Of a DNA stretch of 64,000 bases, positions 24,890-34,518 are shown one piece after another. The notes under the pieces were generated by a model. The model worked only from the letters and a program-made list of their open reading frames with translations. It was not told where the DNA came from and searched no databases. Every line of letters starts with the position of its first letter. The stretch's first letter is position 1. A program made the translations under genes and the position numbers. Source of the stretch: Cryobacterium sp. GrIS_2_6 (GTDB lineage Bacteria; Actinomycetota; Actinomycetes; Actinomycetales; Microbacteriaceae). The stretch is taken from NCBI RefSeq assembly GCF_035984545.1, contig NZ_JAXCHP010000001.1:2418001-2482000 (forward strand). Direction: 5' to 3'.

Positions 24890-26081
24890 TTTCCAATGGT
24901 AGGTCACCGGCCGGTTGGAGGTCGGGTTCCGGTTCAGCGGCCAGGTGCCTTTCCGGGTGCCCGTCGTAGAGCGAGAGCGGCCGAATCAGGGAGTTCGAGG
25001 CAGTCTGCTCGATGATGTGCGCGGTCCAGCCGGCGATCCGGGAGGCCACGAAGAGGGGCGTGAAGGTCAGGGTGTCGAAACCCATCAGGTAGTACGCCGG
25101 TCCCGACGGGTAGTCGAGGTTCGGCAGGATTCCGGTGCGCTCCTTCATCCCCGCCGCGAGGCGCTCGTAGAGCTCGATCAGGTCGGGGCGCTGGTAGTGC
25201 TCGACGAGGGTGAGCAGCGCGGTCTTCATCGTCGGCACCCGGGAGTCGCCGTGCTTGTAGACGCGGTGGCCGAAACCCATCACCTTGTGATGCGCGTCGA
25301 GGGTCTCCTTGAGCCAGGCATCCGCTCGCTCGCCGGAGCCTTCGCCGAGGCCGATCTGCTCGAACGTGTGCATCACGGCTTCGTTGGCGCCGCCGTGCAG
25401 GGCACCTTTGAGGGCGCCGACCGCCCCGGTGATCGCCGAGTGCAGGTCGCTCATCGTGGAGGTGATCACGCGCGCGGTGAAGGTCGATGCGTTGAAGGAG
25501 TGGTCGGCGTACATGATCATCGACACGTCGAAGGCCTCGACGACGACGAGTTCCGGCACCTCGCCGAACGTCATGAACAGGAAGTTCGCCGAGTAGCCGA
25601 GGTCGTCGCGCGGTTCGATCGGCTCGAGCCCGTGGCGGCGGCGCTGGTCGTAGGCGACGATCGCGGGCATCTGTGACCAGAGCCGCAGGCCCTTGGCCTT
25701 GTTCGCCTCCGGTGAGGCGTCGTCGACCTGCGGGTCGAAGGCACCGATCAGGCTCACGGCGGTTCGCACGACGTCCATCGGGTGCGCGGTCAGGGGAAGC
25801 TCGTCGATCACGCGGCGCACGGCGGGCTGGAGGTGGCGGAGGGACCGCTCCTCGTCTTCGAACGCGGCGAGCTCGTCGGGCGTCGGGAGTTCGCCGTTCC
25901 AGAGCAGGTAGGTGACCTCCTCGAAGCTCTTCTGCGCGGCGAGTTCCTGCACCGGATAGCCACGGTAGAGCAGCGAGTTCGACAGGTCGTTGACCTTGGA
26001 GACGCGGGTGCGGTCGACCACGATTCCGGCGAGGCCCTTGTAGACCGTCGGTTCGGTGACGGCTGGTTCGTTCTGACTCAT
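24858..26081 (-). CDS. prpC: 2-methylcitrate synthase/citrate synthase family
   Basis: The product has 407 residues. The catalytic His segments are GALKGALHGGANE and GFGHRVYKHGDSRV, and the late Asp region is RIAGWTAHIIEQ. Position after prpD and prpB identifies it as the methylcitrate synthase, which condenses propionyl-CoA with oxaloacetate; some family members also make citrate. The C-terminal tail after HLAAEPEPDL is longer than usual and its coding sequence overlaps the next gene. Confidence 0.93.
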   Translation of the reverse strand: MSQNEPAVTEPTVYKGLAGIVVDRTRVSKVNDLSNSLLYRGYPVQELAAQKSFEEVTYLLWNGELPTPDELAAFEDEERSLRHLQPAVRRVIDELPLTAHPMDVVRTAVSLIGAFDPQVDDASPEANKAKGLRLWSQMPAIVAYDQRRRHGLEPIEPRDDLGYSANFLFMTFGEVPELVVVEAFDVSMIMYADHSFNASTFTARVITSTMSDLHSAITGAVGALKGALHGGANEAVMHTFEQIGLGEGSGERADAWLKETLDAHHKVMGFGHRVYKHGDSRVPTMKTALLTLVEHYQRPDLIELYERLAAGMKERTGILPNLDYPSGPAYYLMGFDTLTFTPLFVASRIAGWTAHIIEQTASNSLIRPLSLYDGHPERHLAAEPEPDLQPAGDLPLENGIRSRRLSN

Positions 26082-26111
26082 GTCGCTCCTTCGCGTGCGG
26101 TGAGTGCGTGG

Positions 26112-27023
26112 TTACGCGGGCAGGGTGGGGTTGAGGGTGAAGTTGAAAACGCCGGAGTCGAAGTGATTGTACGACTCGTAGTCGAGCAGTTCGTAGAGCT
26201 TCGAGCGGTGCTGCATCTCGGGCAGCATCGACTGGAGCGAGCCGTGTTCGATGATCGCGTCGAGGCCGCGGTCGGCGGCGCCCATCGCGAGGCGCAACAG
26301 CGAGACGGGGAAGATCACGAGGTTCATCCCGACATCGGCGAGCTGCTGCACGGTGAAGAGCTCCCCCTTGCCGAACTCGGTCATGTTCGCGAGCACGGGC
26401 ACGTCGACGGCCGCACGGATCGCCGCGAATTCGGCGAGCGACGCCATCGCCTCGGGAAAGATCGCGTCGGCGCCCGCGTCGACGAGTGCCTTCGCCCGGT
26501 CGACGGCCGCGGCGAGACCGTCGACGGCACGGATGTCGGTGCGCGCCATCACGAGGAAGTTCGGGTCCCTGCGGGCATCGACGGCCGCACGGATGCGCTT
26601 GCCGGCCGTCTCGAGGTCGACGACCTGCTTGCCGTCGAGGTGGCCGCAGCGCTTCGGGTTGACCTGGTCCTCGATGTGCATTCCGGCGAGGCCGGCGTCC
26701 TCGAGGGTCTGCACGGTGCGCGCGACGTTCATCGGCTCGCCGAATCCGGTGTCGGCGTCGACGATCGCGGGCAGGTCGGTCATCCTGGCGATCTGCTGGC
26801 TGCGCCCGGCGACCTCAGTAAGGGTGGTCAGGCCGATGTCTGGCAGGCCGAGGTCGGAGGAGAGCACGGCGCCGGAGATGTAGACACCCTCGAACCCCTT
26901 CGCGTCGATCAGGCGGGCGGAGAGCGGGTTGAATGCCCCGGGGAACCGGAGCAGGCGTCCGCTGGCCAGGTCGCGGCGGAAACCCTCCCGCTTGGCGGCG
27001 GGGGTGCGTGTCGAATACAACAT
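26112..27023 (-). CDS. prpB: Methylisocitrate lyase
   Basis: The product has 303 residues. The active-site loop KRCGHLDGK lies at 124-132 with catalytic Cys126, and the metal-binding region is DADTGFGEP at 89-97. The short KRCGHL form separates PrpB from isocitrate lyase (KKCGHM). It splits 2-methylisocitrate to pyruvate and succinate. Its ATG shares one base with the prpD stop (TGATG), so translation is coupled. Confidence 0.95.
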   Translation of the reverse strand: MLYSTRTPAAKREGFRRDLASGRLLRFPGAFNPLSARLIDAKGFEGVYISGAVLSSDLGLPDIGLTTLTEVAGRSQQIARMTDLPAIVDADTGFGEPMNVARTVQTLEDAGLAGMHIEDQVNPKRCGHLDGKQVVDLETAGKRIRAAVDARRDPNFLVMARTDIRAVDGLAAAVDRAKALVDAGADAIFPEAMASLAEFAAIRAAVDVPVLANMTEFGKGELFTVQQLADVGMNLVIFPVSLLRLAMGAADRGLDAIIEHGSLQSMLPEMQHRSKLYELLDYESYNHFDSGVFNFTLNPTLPA

Positions 27024-28558
27024 CAGAAGATTCCATTCGGGATGGGGACCGAGGTGAGCAGGCCGTTGCGGGCCACGATGGTGAGCTGGTCGAGGTCGTC
27101 GGCGGCGAGGTCGGGCAGGCGTTCCGCGGCGTCGAGGAAGCGCAGGATCTCGCCCTCCTCGAGCACGCCCGCGGCGAGCGTGCGGAACTTGTCAATGTAC
27201 TCCGCCCGGCCGAAGGGCTGCGCGCCGAGCGGATGCGCGTCGGCGACGGCGAGCTCGTCGACGATCCGCTTGCCATTGGCCAGCTCGATCTCGACCCGGC
27301 CGCCGAAGGCCTTCTCGGCGGGGTCGAGCGAGTGGTAGCGCCGGGTCCACTCGACGTCCTCCTCGGTCGTGACCTTGTTCCAGAGGGCGATGGTGTCCGC
27401 GCGGTTCGCGCGTTCCGGCCGGTAGGAGTCGACGTGGTGCCAGCTGCCGTCCTGCAGTGCGACGGTGAAGATGTACGGGATCGAGTGGTCGAGGGTCTCC
27501 CTGGTCGCACTCGGGTCGTACTTCTGCGGGTCGTTCGCACCGGAGCCGATCACGTTGTGGGTGTGATGGCTCGTGTGGATCACGATCCGGGTGATGTTGG
27601 CCGGGTCGGCGAGCTCAGGGTGCTCGCGGTAGAGCTTGCGGGCGAGGTCGATGAGGGCCTGGGCCTGGTATTCGGCGGAGTGTTCCTTCGTGTAACTGTC
27701 CAGGATGGCCCGCTTGGCCTCGCCCCGCCCCGGCAGGGCGACCTGGTAGGAAGCCTCCGGACCGTCGAGGAGCCAGGCGATGACGCCGTCTTCGCCCTCG
27801 TAGATCGGGGTCGGACTCGTCTCGCCACGCATGGCGCGGTCGACGGATTCGACGGCCATCTTGCCGGCGAACGCGGGCGCGTACGCCTTCCAGCTCGAGA
27901 TCTCACCCTTGCGGGACTGCCGGGTGGCTGTTGTGGTGTGCAGGGCCTGGCCGATGGCCTGGAAGATCGTCTCGGTGTCGAGGCCGAGAAGGGTGCCGAT
28001 TCCGGCGGCGGCCGACGGGCCGAGGTGGGCGACGTGGTCGATCTTGTGCGCGTGCAGGCTGATCGCCCGCACGAGGTCGATCTGGATCTCGTAGCCGGTC
28101 GCGATCCCGCGCACGAGGTCCCGACCGGTCAGGCCGCGGGTGACGGCGAGGTGCTGGGCGACGGCGAGGACCGGCGGGATGTTGTCGCCGGGGTGGGAGT
28201 ACTCGGCGGCGAGGAAGGTGTCGTGGTAGTCCAGTTCGCGGACGGCGACGCCGTTGGCCCACGCCGCCCATTCCGGCGAGACCCGGCGGGAACGCTGTTC
28301 GCCGAACACGGTCGCGCCGACGCCGTTGAAGGAGCGCGGATGCGCGAGCGCCTGCGAGCGTGCGGCGACGACCGGTCGCCGGGTGAGCGAGGCGGCTGCG
28401 ACCGCGGCATTGTCGATGACCCGGTTGATGATCATCTCGGTCACCTCGGCAGAGACCTCCACCGGGTCGGCCGCGCACTCGGCGATCTTCCAGGCGAGCT
28501 GGTCCGTGCGGGCCAGGTCTTCGTCGCTGCGGTGGACTCGAACATCGTGAAACTGCAC
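27023..28558 (-). CDS. prpD: 2-methylcitrate dehydratase, MmgE/PrpD family
   Basis: The product has 511 residues from GTG 28558, preceded by GAAGGG; an upstream extension translates only a tandem repeat. Family features include [20 protein letters not shown] sequence, the segment [65 protein letters not shown], and the late [10 protein letters not shown]. It dehydrates 2-methylcitrate in propionate breakdown. It lies directly after the GntR regulator and before prpB. Confidence 0.95.
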   Translation of the reverse strand: MQFHDVRVHRSDEDLARTDQLAWKIAECAADPVEVSAEVTEMIINRVIDNAAVAAASLTRRPVVAARSQALAHPRSFNGVGATVFGEQRSRRVSPEWAAWANGVAVRELDYHDTFLAAEYSHPGDNIPPVLAVAQHLAVTRGLTGRDLVRGIATGYEIQIDLVRAISLHAHKIDHVAHLGPSAAAGIGTLLGLDTETIFQAIGQALHTTTATRQSRKGEISSWKAYAPAFAGKMAVESVDRAMRGETSPTPIYEGEDGVIAWLLDGPEASYQVALPGRGEAKRAILDSYTKEHSAEYQAQALIDLARKLYREHPELADPANITRIVIHTSHHTHNVIGSGANDPQKYDPSATRETLDHSIPYIFTVALQDGSWHHVDSYRPERANRADTIALWNKVTTEEDVEWTRRYHSLDPAEKAFGGRVEIELANGKRIVDELAVADAHPLGAQPFGRAEYIDKFRTLAAGVLEEGEILRFLDAAERLPDLAADDLDQLTIVARNGLLTSVPIPNGIF

Positions 28559-28580
28559 AGGGTTCCCTTCGGTGGTTCGG

Positions 28581-28644
28581 TTGGGCGGTGGTCCGGGTGG
28601 GCGGTGGTACGGGTGGGCGGTGGTCCGAGTGGGCGCTGGTGGTT
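28581..28644. repeat. Tandem repeat, 16 bp x 4, between gntR and prpD
   Basis: Units close to GTGGGCGGTGGTCCGG start at 28581, 28597, 28613 and 28629; the last is degenerate. The array fills most of the 85-base gap between the regulator stop and the prpD ribosome binding site. Confidence 0.85.
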
Positions 28645-29387
28645 CAGCCGACCGGGGTGGCCGGGCTCGCCTCGAGCGCAGCGAGGACGTTGCTGAGGCT
28701 CTGGTGGAGGTGGACATGGGTGGCGTGGGCGGCGAGCGAGGTGTCGCCGGCGATGATGGCCTCGATGATGAGGAGGTGCTCGGCCGCCGCCGCCCGTAGC
28801 CGGTACGGGTTGTGCCTGGCGAGCCTGCGGATCCTGGCGAGATGGGTGCGCACGTTGGCGAGCGCGGTGACGAGGAAAGGATTGCCGACTGCCGCGTCGA
28901 GCGCGTCGTCGAAGTCGTCGATGAGCTCGTAGTACCGGTGCAGGCCGGCCTCGCCCAGCAGCAGCAGTTCGGGTGCCGCGCGGAACTGGTCGCGCAGCTC
29001 GAGGAAAACGTGGGGGTCGCGCCGGGTCGCCGCGATCCTGGCCGCGTGCTCCTCGAGGGCCCGGCGGAGTTCGTACAGTTCGTGGATGCTGTCGACGGAC
29101 ATTTCCGTGACCATGAAGCCGCGGCCGGCGCGGCCGGCGACGAGCCCGTCGGCGATCAGGCGGGCTATGGCGGCCCGGAGCGGGGTGCGCGAGACGCCGA
29201 TGCGGTCGGACTGCTCGACCTCGAGGAGGCCGGCGCCCGGGGCAAGGACTCCGTCGAGGATCTCGTCGCGCAGCTGCCGGTATGCGCGTTCGCTCGCGCT
29301 GACGACGGCGACCGGCGTTGCGGCCGTACGGGTACCCAGCGGAGTGATGTTCCCCAACATTGGGGTTTCTGTATACACAGACGCCAT
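28644..29387 (-). CDS. GntR-family regulator (FadR/FCD subfamily) of the methylcitrate locus
   Basis: The product has 247 residues. The N-terminal winged helix reads [49 protein letters not shown], followed by GFMVTEMS. The C-terminal FCD domain has the ligand/metal residues pattern with [15 protein letters not shown] and late His residues in [15 protein letters not shown] and [14 protein letters not shown] 29387 follows AAAGGGAA. It is the first gene of the leftward gntR-prpDBC unit and divergent from prpE. It probably senses a propionate-derived metabolite and binds the TGTATACA sites. Confidence 0.92.
   Translation of the reverse strand: MASVYTETPMLGNITPLGTRTAATPVAVVSASERAYRQLRDEILDGVLAPGAGLLEVEQSDRIGVSRTPLRAAIARLIADGLVAGRAGRGFMVTEMSVDSIHELYELRRALEEHAARIAATRRDPHVFLELRDQFRAAPELLLLGEAGLHRYYELIDDFDDALDAAVGNPFLVTALANVRTHLARIRRLARHNPYRLRAAAAEHLLIIEAIIAGDTSLAAHATHVHLHQSLSNVLAALEASPATPVG
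29370..29377. promoter_or_regulatory. GntR-type half-palindrome site inside gntR start
   Basis: TGTATACA is identical to the core of the stronger palindrome at 29430-29443 and lies in codons 4 to 6 of the regulator gene, so occupancy would hinder its own transcription. Confidence 0.5.
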
Positions 29388-29429
29388 GCTATTCCCTTTT
29401 TACCCGGCGTGTGCAAGACTTCCTGAATT

Positions 29430-29443
29430 CTATGTATACATAG
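29430..29443. promoter_or_regulatory. GntR operator between gntR and prpE
   Basis: CTATGTATACATAG is a perfect 14-base palindrome in an AT-rich patch. It contains the FadR/FCD-type TGTxxxACA pattern. It lies 8 bases before the prpE ATG and overlaps its AGGAG ribosome binding site. A second copy of the core is 53 bases away. Confidence 0.75.
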
Positions 29444-29451
29444 GAGCTTCA

Positions 29452-31434
29452 ATGGGGAGGTTCACAGTGACATACACAGCGACAGGCGCGGCGGGGAGCT
29501 ACCGCGGCTCCTGGCTGCGCTCGACGGATGCCGCGACCCGCGCCGACTTCTGGCTCGAGGCATCCGCTTTCATCGACTGGACCGTGCCCCCGCGCACCGC
29601 GCTCGAGGAGCGCGAGCCCGGGACCTGGCGCTGGTTCCCGGACGGCGAGCTCAACACGAGCTACAACGCCCTCGACCGGCACGTGCTCGCCGGCCGCGGC
29701 GACCAGGCCGCGGTCATCTACGACTCCGCGATGAGCGGCACCCGGGTCAGCATCAGCTACAGCCGGCTGCTCGACCGCGTTTCCCGGTTCGCCGGGGTGC
29801 TGCGCGCCCAGGGCGTCGGCGTCGGCGACCGGGTGATCGTCTACCTGCCAATGATCCCGGAGGCGATCGTGGCCATGCTCGCGTGCGCCAGGATCGGCGC
29901 CGTGCACTCCGTTGTCTTCGGCGGCTTCGCGGCGAGCGAACTCGCCGTGCGGATCGACGACGCCCGGCCCACCGTGATCGTGACCGCGTCTGGCGGGCTC
30001 GAGCCCGGCCGCGTCGTCGAATACCTGCCGCTCGTGAAGAAGGCGCTTGACCGGTCGCATGGTTCTGTCCGCACCGTCATCGTGCGGGACCGCGAGTCGA
30101 TCCCCGGGAGCGCGGCGGACTACGCCGACACGGACACGGACACGGACACGGACACGGACGCCGTCATCTGGCTCGACTGGGCGACCGAAGAGGATGCCGC
30201 GACCCCGGCCGAACCCGTGAGCCTCCGCTCGGAGGACCCGCTCTACATCCTCTACACCTCGGGAACGACCGGGAATCCGAAGGGCATCGTGCGCGACAAC
30301 GGCGGACACGCCGTCGCGCTCGCCTGGTCGATGCGCAACATCTACGCCGCGGAGCCCGGAGACGTCTTCTGGGCGGCCTCGGACGTCGGCTGGGTCGTCG
30401 GGCACTCCTACATCGTCTACGCGCCGCTCCTCGTCGGGGCGACGACCGTCATCTACGAGGGCAAGCCGATCGGCACCCCCGATGCCGGCGCCTTCTGGCG
30501 GGTCGTCGAGGACTACCAGGTCACCGTGCTCTTCACCGCCCCGACCGCGATCCGGGCCATCCGCCGGGTCGACCCCGAGCTCGCCGAGCTGCAGAAGTAC
30601 GACGTCTCGAGCCTGACCGGCCTCTTCCTCGCCGGGGAACGACTCGACCCCGAGACGTACCACTGGGCCAACGACGGGCTGCACTGCCCGGTGATCGACC
30701 ACTGGTGGCAGACCGAGACCGGCTGGGCGATCTGCGCGAACCCGCGCGGCATCGAGGAGGTCCCGACCAAGCCGGGATCGGCGACGTTCCCGGTCGCAGG
30801 CTACGCCATCGAGATCCTCGACTCGAAGGGCCGGCCCGTGACCAAGGTCGGCAAGGAGGGCAACATCGCCATCCGCCTGCCGCTTCCGCCCGGAACCCTG
30901 CTCGGTGTCTGGGGCAGCGCGGAGCGGTATACGAACGCCTACCTCTCCGCCTTCCCCGGCTACTATGCGACGGGCGACTCCGGCCATTTCGACGCCGACG
31001 GCTACCTCTACGTGATGGGCCGCACCGACGACGTGATCAACGTGGCCGGGCACCGACTGTCGACCGGATCCCTCGAGGAGGTGCTCACCCTGCATCCGTC
31101 GGTCGCGGAGTGCGCCGTGCTCGGAGTGCACGACCCGCTCAAGGGCCAGCGCGCCGCGGGCTTCGTGACGCTGAAGGCCGGGGCGACGATCGACCACGAC
31201 ACCCTCGCCAAGGAACTCGTCGGACTTGTGCGCGAGCACGTCGGCCCTGTCGCCGCATTCCGTGACGTGACGATCCTCGACCGGCTGCCGAAGACCCGCT
31301 CGGGCAAGATCCTGCGCAAGACGATCCGCCAGATCGTCGACGGCGAGCCGTACACGGTTCCCCCGACTATCGAGGACCCTGCCGTGCTCGACGCGCTCAA
31401 GCTCGCCGTGCACGGCACCGCCCACACCGACTGA
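29452..31434 (+). CDS. prpE: Propionyl-CoA synthetase (acyl-CoA synthetase)
   Basis: The product has 660 residues from ATG 29452 (AGGAG, 5-base spacer); GTG 29467 after GGGGAGG is an equally good alternative. Adenylation motifs are present: ILYTSGTTGNPKGI (P-loop), the WWQTETGW motif, YYATGDSGHFDADGYLYVMGRTDD, and the catalytic Lys in PKTRSGKILRKTI. The FGGFA and SDVGWVVGHSYIVYAPLL segments match PrpE rather than generic acyl-CoA ligases. It activates propionate to feed PrpC. A DTDTDT loop encoded by a hexanucleotide repeat lies near residue 230. Confidence 0.92.
   Translation: MGRFTVTYTATGAAGSYRGSWLRSTDAATRADFWLEASAFIDWTVPPRTALEEREPGTWRWFPDGELNTSYNALDRHVLAGRGDQAAVIYDSAMSGTRVSISYSRLLDRVSRFAGVLRAQGVGVGDRVIVYLPMIPEAIVAMLACARIGAVHSVVFGGFAASELAVRIDDARPTVIVTASGGLEPGRVVEYLPLVKKALDRSHGSVRTVIVRDRESIPGSAADYADTDTDTDTDTDAVIWLDWATEEDAATPAEPVSLRSEDPLYILYTSGTTGNPKGIVRDNGGHAVALAWSMRNIYAAEPGDVFWAASDVGWVVGHSYIVYAPLLVGATTVIYEGKPIGTPDAGAFWRVVEDYQVTVLFTAPTAIRAIRRVDPELAELQKYDVSSLTGLFLAGERLDPETYHWANDGLHCPVIDHWWQTETGWAICANPRGIEEVPTKPGSATFPVAGYAIEILDSKGRPVTKVGKEGNIAIRLPLPPGTLLGVWGSAERYTNAYLSAFPGYYATGDSGHFDADGYLYVMGRTDDVINVAGHRLSTGSLEEVLTLHPSVAECAVLGVHDPLKGQRAAGFVTLKAGATIDHDTLAKELVGLVREHVGPVAAFRDVTILDRLPKTRSGKILRKTIRQIVDGEPYTVPPTIEDPAVLDALKLAVHGTAHTD
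30127..30156. repeat. Hexanucleotide repeat GACACG x 5 in prpE
   Basis: Five perfect copies encode Asp-Thr repeats in a variable surface loop of the N-terminal domain of the synthetase. Unit gain or loss keeps the frame. Confidence 0.9.
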
Positions 31435-31491
31435 ACCCTCTCCCCAGACCGCACCACCCAGCACCATCCTCAACGGAGCAAAGGAGCCCCC

Positions 31492-31848
31492 ATGACGGAA
31501 TCACTGAGAGATGCACGACCGGGAGCGACGCCGTCGTCGATCGACTACGTCGCTTTCGCCCAATCGCCCCGCTTCCTCGAGCTGAAGCGGAGGAGGAACC
31601 GGTTCGTGATCCCGCTCGCCGTGTTCTTCCTGGTCTGGTACTTCGGGTTCGTCCTCGTCGCCGCCTACCTGCCCGCCGTGATGGCCATCCCGGTCGTCGG
31701 ATCGGTCAACCTCGGCCTTGTGCTCGGCCTCGGCCAGTTCGTCACGACCTTCGTGATCACCATGTGGTACGTGTCCTTCTCCAACAAGACCCTCGACCCG
31801 ATGGGCGCAGCGCTCCGCGCAGAGCTCGAAAAGATGGAGCAGAAATGA
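31492..31848 (+). CDS. DUF485 membrane protein, ActP partner
   Basis: The product has 118 residues with two membrane helices (FVIPLAVFFLVWYFGFVLVAAYL and LVLGLGQFVTTFVITMWYVSF) and a charged C-terminus. This is the YjcH-type protein nearly always encoded in front of acetate/propionate symporters. An AAAGGAG-like site precedes ATG 31492. Its stop overlaps the ActP start by ATGA, so the two are probably made together. Confidence 0.93.
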   Translation: MTESLRDARPGATPSSIDYVAFAQSPRFLELKRRRNRFVIPLAVFFLVWYFGFVLVAAYLPAVMAIPVVGSVNLGLVLGLGQFVTTFVITMWYVSFSNKTLDPMGAALRAELEKMEQK

Positions 31849-33470
31849 GCGCCGGCGCCATGATCGTCCAGACCGCCGTGAAGGCCACGGAGACCAATCC
31901 CGTCCTGAACATCTCGATCTTCCTCGCCTTCGTGGCCGTCACCCTGATCGTCGTGATCCGGGCCGGCCGCAACAACCGTTCCGCGGCGGACTACTACACC
32001 GGCGGCCGGTCCTTCACCGGGCCGCAGAACGGCTTCGCGATCGCGGGAGACTACCTCTCGGCGGCGTCCTTCCTCGGCATCGTCGGAGCGATCGCGATCA
32101 GCGGGTACGACGGCTTCCTGTACTCGATCGGGTTCCTCGTCGCGTGGCTCGTCGCGCTGCTGCTCGTCGCAGAGCTGATGCGCAACACCGGCAAGTACAC
32201 GATGGCCGACGTGCTCTCGTTCCGGCTCAAGCAGGGCCCGGTCAGGGTCGCGGCAGCCACGACGACCCTCGCCGTGTGCTTCTTCTACCTCCTCGCCCAG
32301 ATGGCCGGCGCCGGCGGACTCGTGTCCCTGCTGCTCGGCATCAACGACAAGCTCGGCCAGTCGGTCGTGGTCGTCGTGGTCGGCGGCCTGATGATCCTCT
32401 ACGTACTCATCGGCGGAATGAAGGGCACCACCTGGGTCCAGATCATCAAGGCGTTCCTCCTCATCATCGGAGCCCTCGGGATGACGATCTGGGTGCTCGC
32501 GATCAACGGCTTCAACTTCTCCGCGCTGCTCGACTCTGCCGTCGCGGCCTCGATCAGCAAGCCCGCGGAGGCCATCCTCGTGCCGGGGCTCAAGTACGGG
32601 CACAATCCGCTCGACTTCATCTCCCTCGCGATCGCGCTCGTACTCGGCACCGCGGGCCTGCCGCACGTGCTGATGCGCTTCTACACGGTCCCGAGCGCCA
32701 AGGAGGCCCGTCGCTCCGTGGTCTGGGCGATCTGGCTCATCGGCGCGTTCTACCTCTTCACCCTCGTGCTCGGCTTCGGCGCAGCGGCGCTCGTCGGCGC
32801 GGACGTCATCGCGGCGGCTCCCGGCGGGGTCAACTCCGCAGCGCCGCTCCTCTCGCTCGCGCTCGGCGGACCGCTCCTGCTCGGCTTCATTTCGGCGATC
32901 GCCTTCGCGACGATCCTCGCGGTCGTCGCCGGCATCACGATCACCGCGGCCACCTCCTTCGCTCACGACATCTACATGAGCGTGATCAAGAAGGGCAAGG
33001 GTGACCCCGACAGCGAGGTCAAGGTCGCCCGCCGCACCGTCATCGTGATCGGCATCCTCGCGATCGCGGGCGGCATCGGCGTGCAGGGCCAGAACATCGC
33101 GTTCCTCGTGGCGCTCGCCTTCGCCGTCGCCGCGAGCGCGAACCTCCCGACGATCCTCTACTCGCTGTTCTGGCGCGGCTTCACCACCCGCGGAGCGGTC
33201 TGGAGCATGTACGGCGGCCTCGCCGCCGCGATGATCCTGATCATCTTCTCCCCGGTGTTCTCCGGCACGCCGACGTCGATGTTCGGCGCGGGGGTCAACT
33301 TCGCGTGGTTCCCGCTCAGCAACCCCGGCATCGTCTCGATCCCGATCGGCTTCTTCCTCGGCTGGCTCGGCTCCGTCACGAGCACCCGCACGGAGGACCC
33401 TCTCCTCGCCGCCGAGATGTCGGTCCGCTCCCTCACCGGCCACGGCGCCGAGAAGGCCGTCGAGCACTAG
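31845..33470 (+). CDS. actP: Cation/acetate-propionate symporter, SSS family
   Basis: The product has 541 residues with about 13 membrane helices. Solute:sodium symporter features include SAADYYTGGRSFTGPQNGFAIAGDYLSAASFLG, the helix GTAGLPHVLMRFYTVPSAKEARRS, and AGITITAATSFAHDIYMSVIKKGK. Acetate permeases of this type carry small monocarboxylates across the membrane with sodium or protons. Linkage to prpE and divergence from prpDBC suggest propionate as a main substrate. A strong hairpin follows the stop after 9 bases. Confidence 0.93.
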   Translation: MSAGAMIVQTAVKATETNPVLNISIFLAFVAVTLIVVIRAGRNNRSAADYYTGGRSFTGPQNGFAIAGDYLSAASFLGIVGAIAISGYDGFLYSIGFLVAWLVALLLVAELMRNTGKYTMADVLSFRLKQGPVRVAAATTTLAVCFFYLLAQMAGAGGLVSLLLGINDKLGQSVVVVVVGGLMILYVLIGGMKGTTWVQIIKAFLLIIGALGMTIWVLAINGFNFSALLDSAVAASISKPAEAILVPGLKYGHNPLDFISLAIALVLGTAGLPHVLMRFYTVPSAKEARRSVVWAIWLIGAFYLFTLVLGFGAAALVGADVIAAAPGGVNSAAPLLSLALGGPLLLGFISAIAFATILAVVAGITITAATSFAHDIYMSVIKKGKGDPDSEVKVARRTVIVIGILAIAGGIGVQGQNIAFLVALAFAVAASANLPTILYSLFWRGFTTRGAVWSMYGGLAAAMILIIFSPVFSGTPTSMFGAGVNFAWFPLSNPGIVSIPIGFFLGWLGSVTSTRTEDPLLAAEMSVRSLTGHGAEKAVEH

Positions 33471-33479
33471 CCCGTACGT

Positions 33480-33523
33480 TTCCGGTCGAGAGTTCCCGCT
33501 CTGCGGGTGACTCTCGACCGGAA
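33480..33523 (+). terminator. Long hairpin after actP (repeat copy 1)
   Basis: Perfect 14-base arms TTCCGGTCGAGAGT (33480-33493) and ACTCTCGACCGGAA (33510-33523) enclose a second small stem CCCG/CGGG. No T-run follows. The same sequence occurs after kgd, so this may be a mobile or conserved palindrome used as a bidirectional terminator between actP and the convergent SDR gene. Confidence 0.75.
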
Positions 33524-33564
33524 CGGTGCGGGTCACGGAACTTCGGGCAGGCGGATGCCGCGGG

Positions 33565-34347
33565 TCAGTCCTTCGGGACGAGGGGGCCGCGCGCGACGCG
33601 CGTCGGGGCCGCCTGCGCGACGGGCTTGACCGTGATCAGGTCGAGGTTGACGTGGGCGGGCAGCTCAACGCTCAGCACGATCGTCTCGGCGATGTCCTCC
33701 GCGGTGAGCGGGTTCTCCACGCCGGCGTACGCGGCCGCGGCCTTCTCCGTGTCGCCGCCGAAGCGGACGAGGCCGAATTCCTCGGTCTTGACCATGCCGG
33801 GCGCGATCTCGATCACCCGGATCGGCTCACCGTTGAGTTCGAGCCGAAGAACCTCCACGAGGGCGTGGGCCGCGAACTTGGCGGCGTTGTATCCGCCGCC
33901 GCCGAGGTACGCGACGTGCCCGGCGATCGAGGTGACCGTGACGATGTCGGCGCTGCCAGCGGCATCCGTGCGGAGCGTCTCCCGCAACAGCGGGAGCACG
34001 GCACTCGTGACCCGCTTGACCGCGAGTACATTGATCTCGAACATCCAGGCCCAGTCTTCGACAGGGGCGGTCTCGACGCTGTCGAGGCCGCGGGCGCCGC
34101 CGGCGTTGTTCACGAGGGCGTGCACGGGGCCGGATACCGCGAGATAGTCGCGAAGGGCGTCGACGTCCGCCTGCACCGTCAGGTCGGCCGTGAAGACGTC
34201 TGCGCCGGTCTCCGCTGCGAGGGCCGCAAGCCGGTCGGCACGCCGAGCCACGCCGACGACGTCCCAGCCGTGGGCCCGGAACAGTCGCACCGTGGCCGCT
34301 CCGATTCCCGAACTCGCACCGGTCACTACAACTCGCTTGTTTGCCAT
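33565..34347 (-). CDS. Short-chain dehydrogenase/reductase
   Basis: The product has 260 residues. Motifs are TGASSGIGAATVRLF, a nucleotide-specificity region ARRADRL that suggests NADP(H), NNAGG, the catalytic Ser in VTSIAGHVA and YNAAK. The pattern SIAGHxAYxGGxxYNAAKFA and ELNGEPIRVIEIAPGMVKTEEF matches the YdfG-type 3-hydroxy acid dehydrogenase group (serine/threonine or 3-hydroxy acid oxidation). It is monocistronic and diverges from metY. Confidence 0.9.
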   Translation of the reverse strand: MANKRVVVTGASSGIGAATVRLFRAHGWDVVGVARRADRLAALAAETGADVFTADLTVQADVDALRDYLAVSGPVHALVNNAGGARGLDSVETAPVEDWAWMFEINVLAVKRVTSAVLPLLRETLRTDAAGSADIVTVTSIAGHVAYLGGGGYNAAKFAAHALVEVLRLELNGEPIRVIEIAPGMVKTEEFGLVRFGGDTEKAAAAYAGVENPLTAEDIAETIVLSVELPAHVNLDLITVKPVAQAAPTRVARGPLVPKD

Positions 34348-34518
34348 GCTCCCATTCTGCGGGAGACGGCCGTGCCGGGCTAAATCCGCGGAGGCGGTCG
34401 CGTGTCGGCCAGATGACGCAGTGTTTCGCGAGCGTTGCCCGGCCCCGCAACGCGTGCCTAAACTCGCACTCAGAGCGAAGGACCGTCCTCGCTTGTCAAG
34501 GATTACAGGGAGTTCTTC

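Noticed and set aside
31665..33536. 623-residue minus-strand frame opposite the ActP symporter
   Set aside because: It is a shadow of the symporter; the product is an acidic/basic low-complexity string with no membrane or fold pattern.
34348..34518. Possible SAM riboswitch upstream of metY
   Set aside because: None of the conserved core elements of SAM-I, SAM-II or SAM-IV could be found and no P1-type pairing spans the leader.
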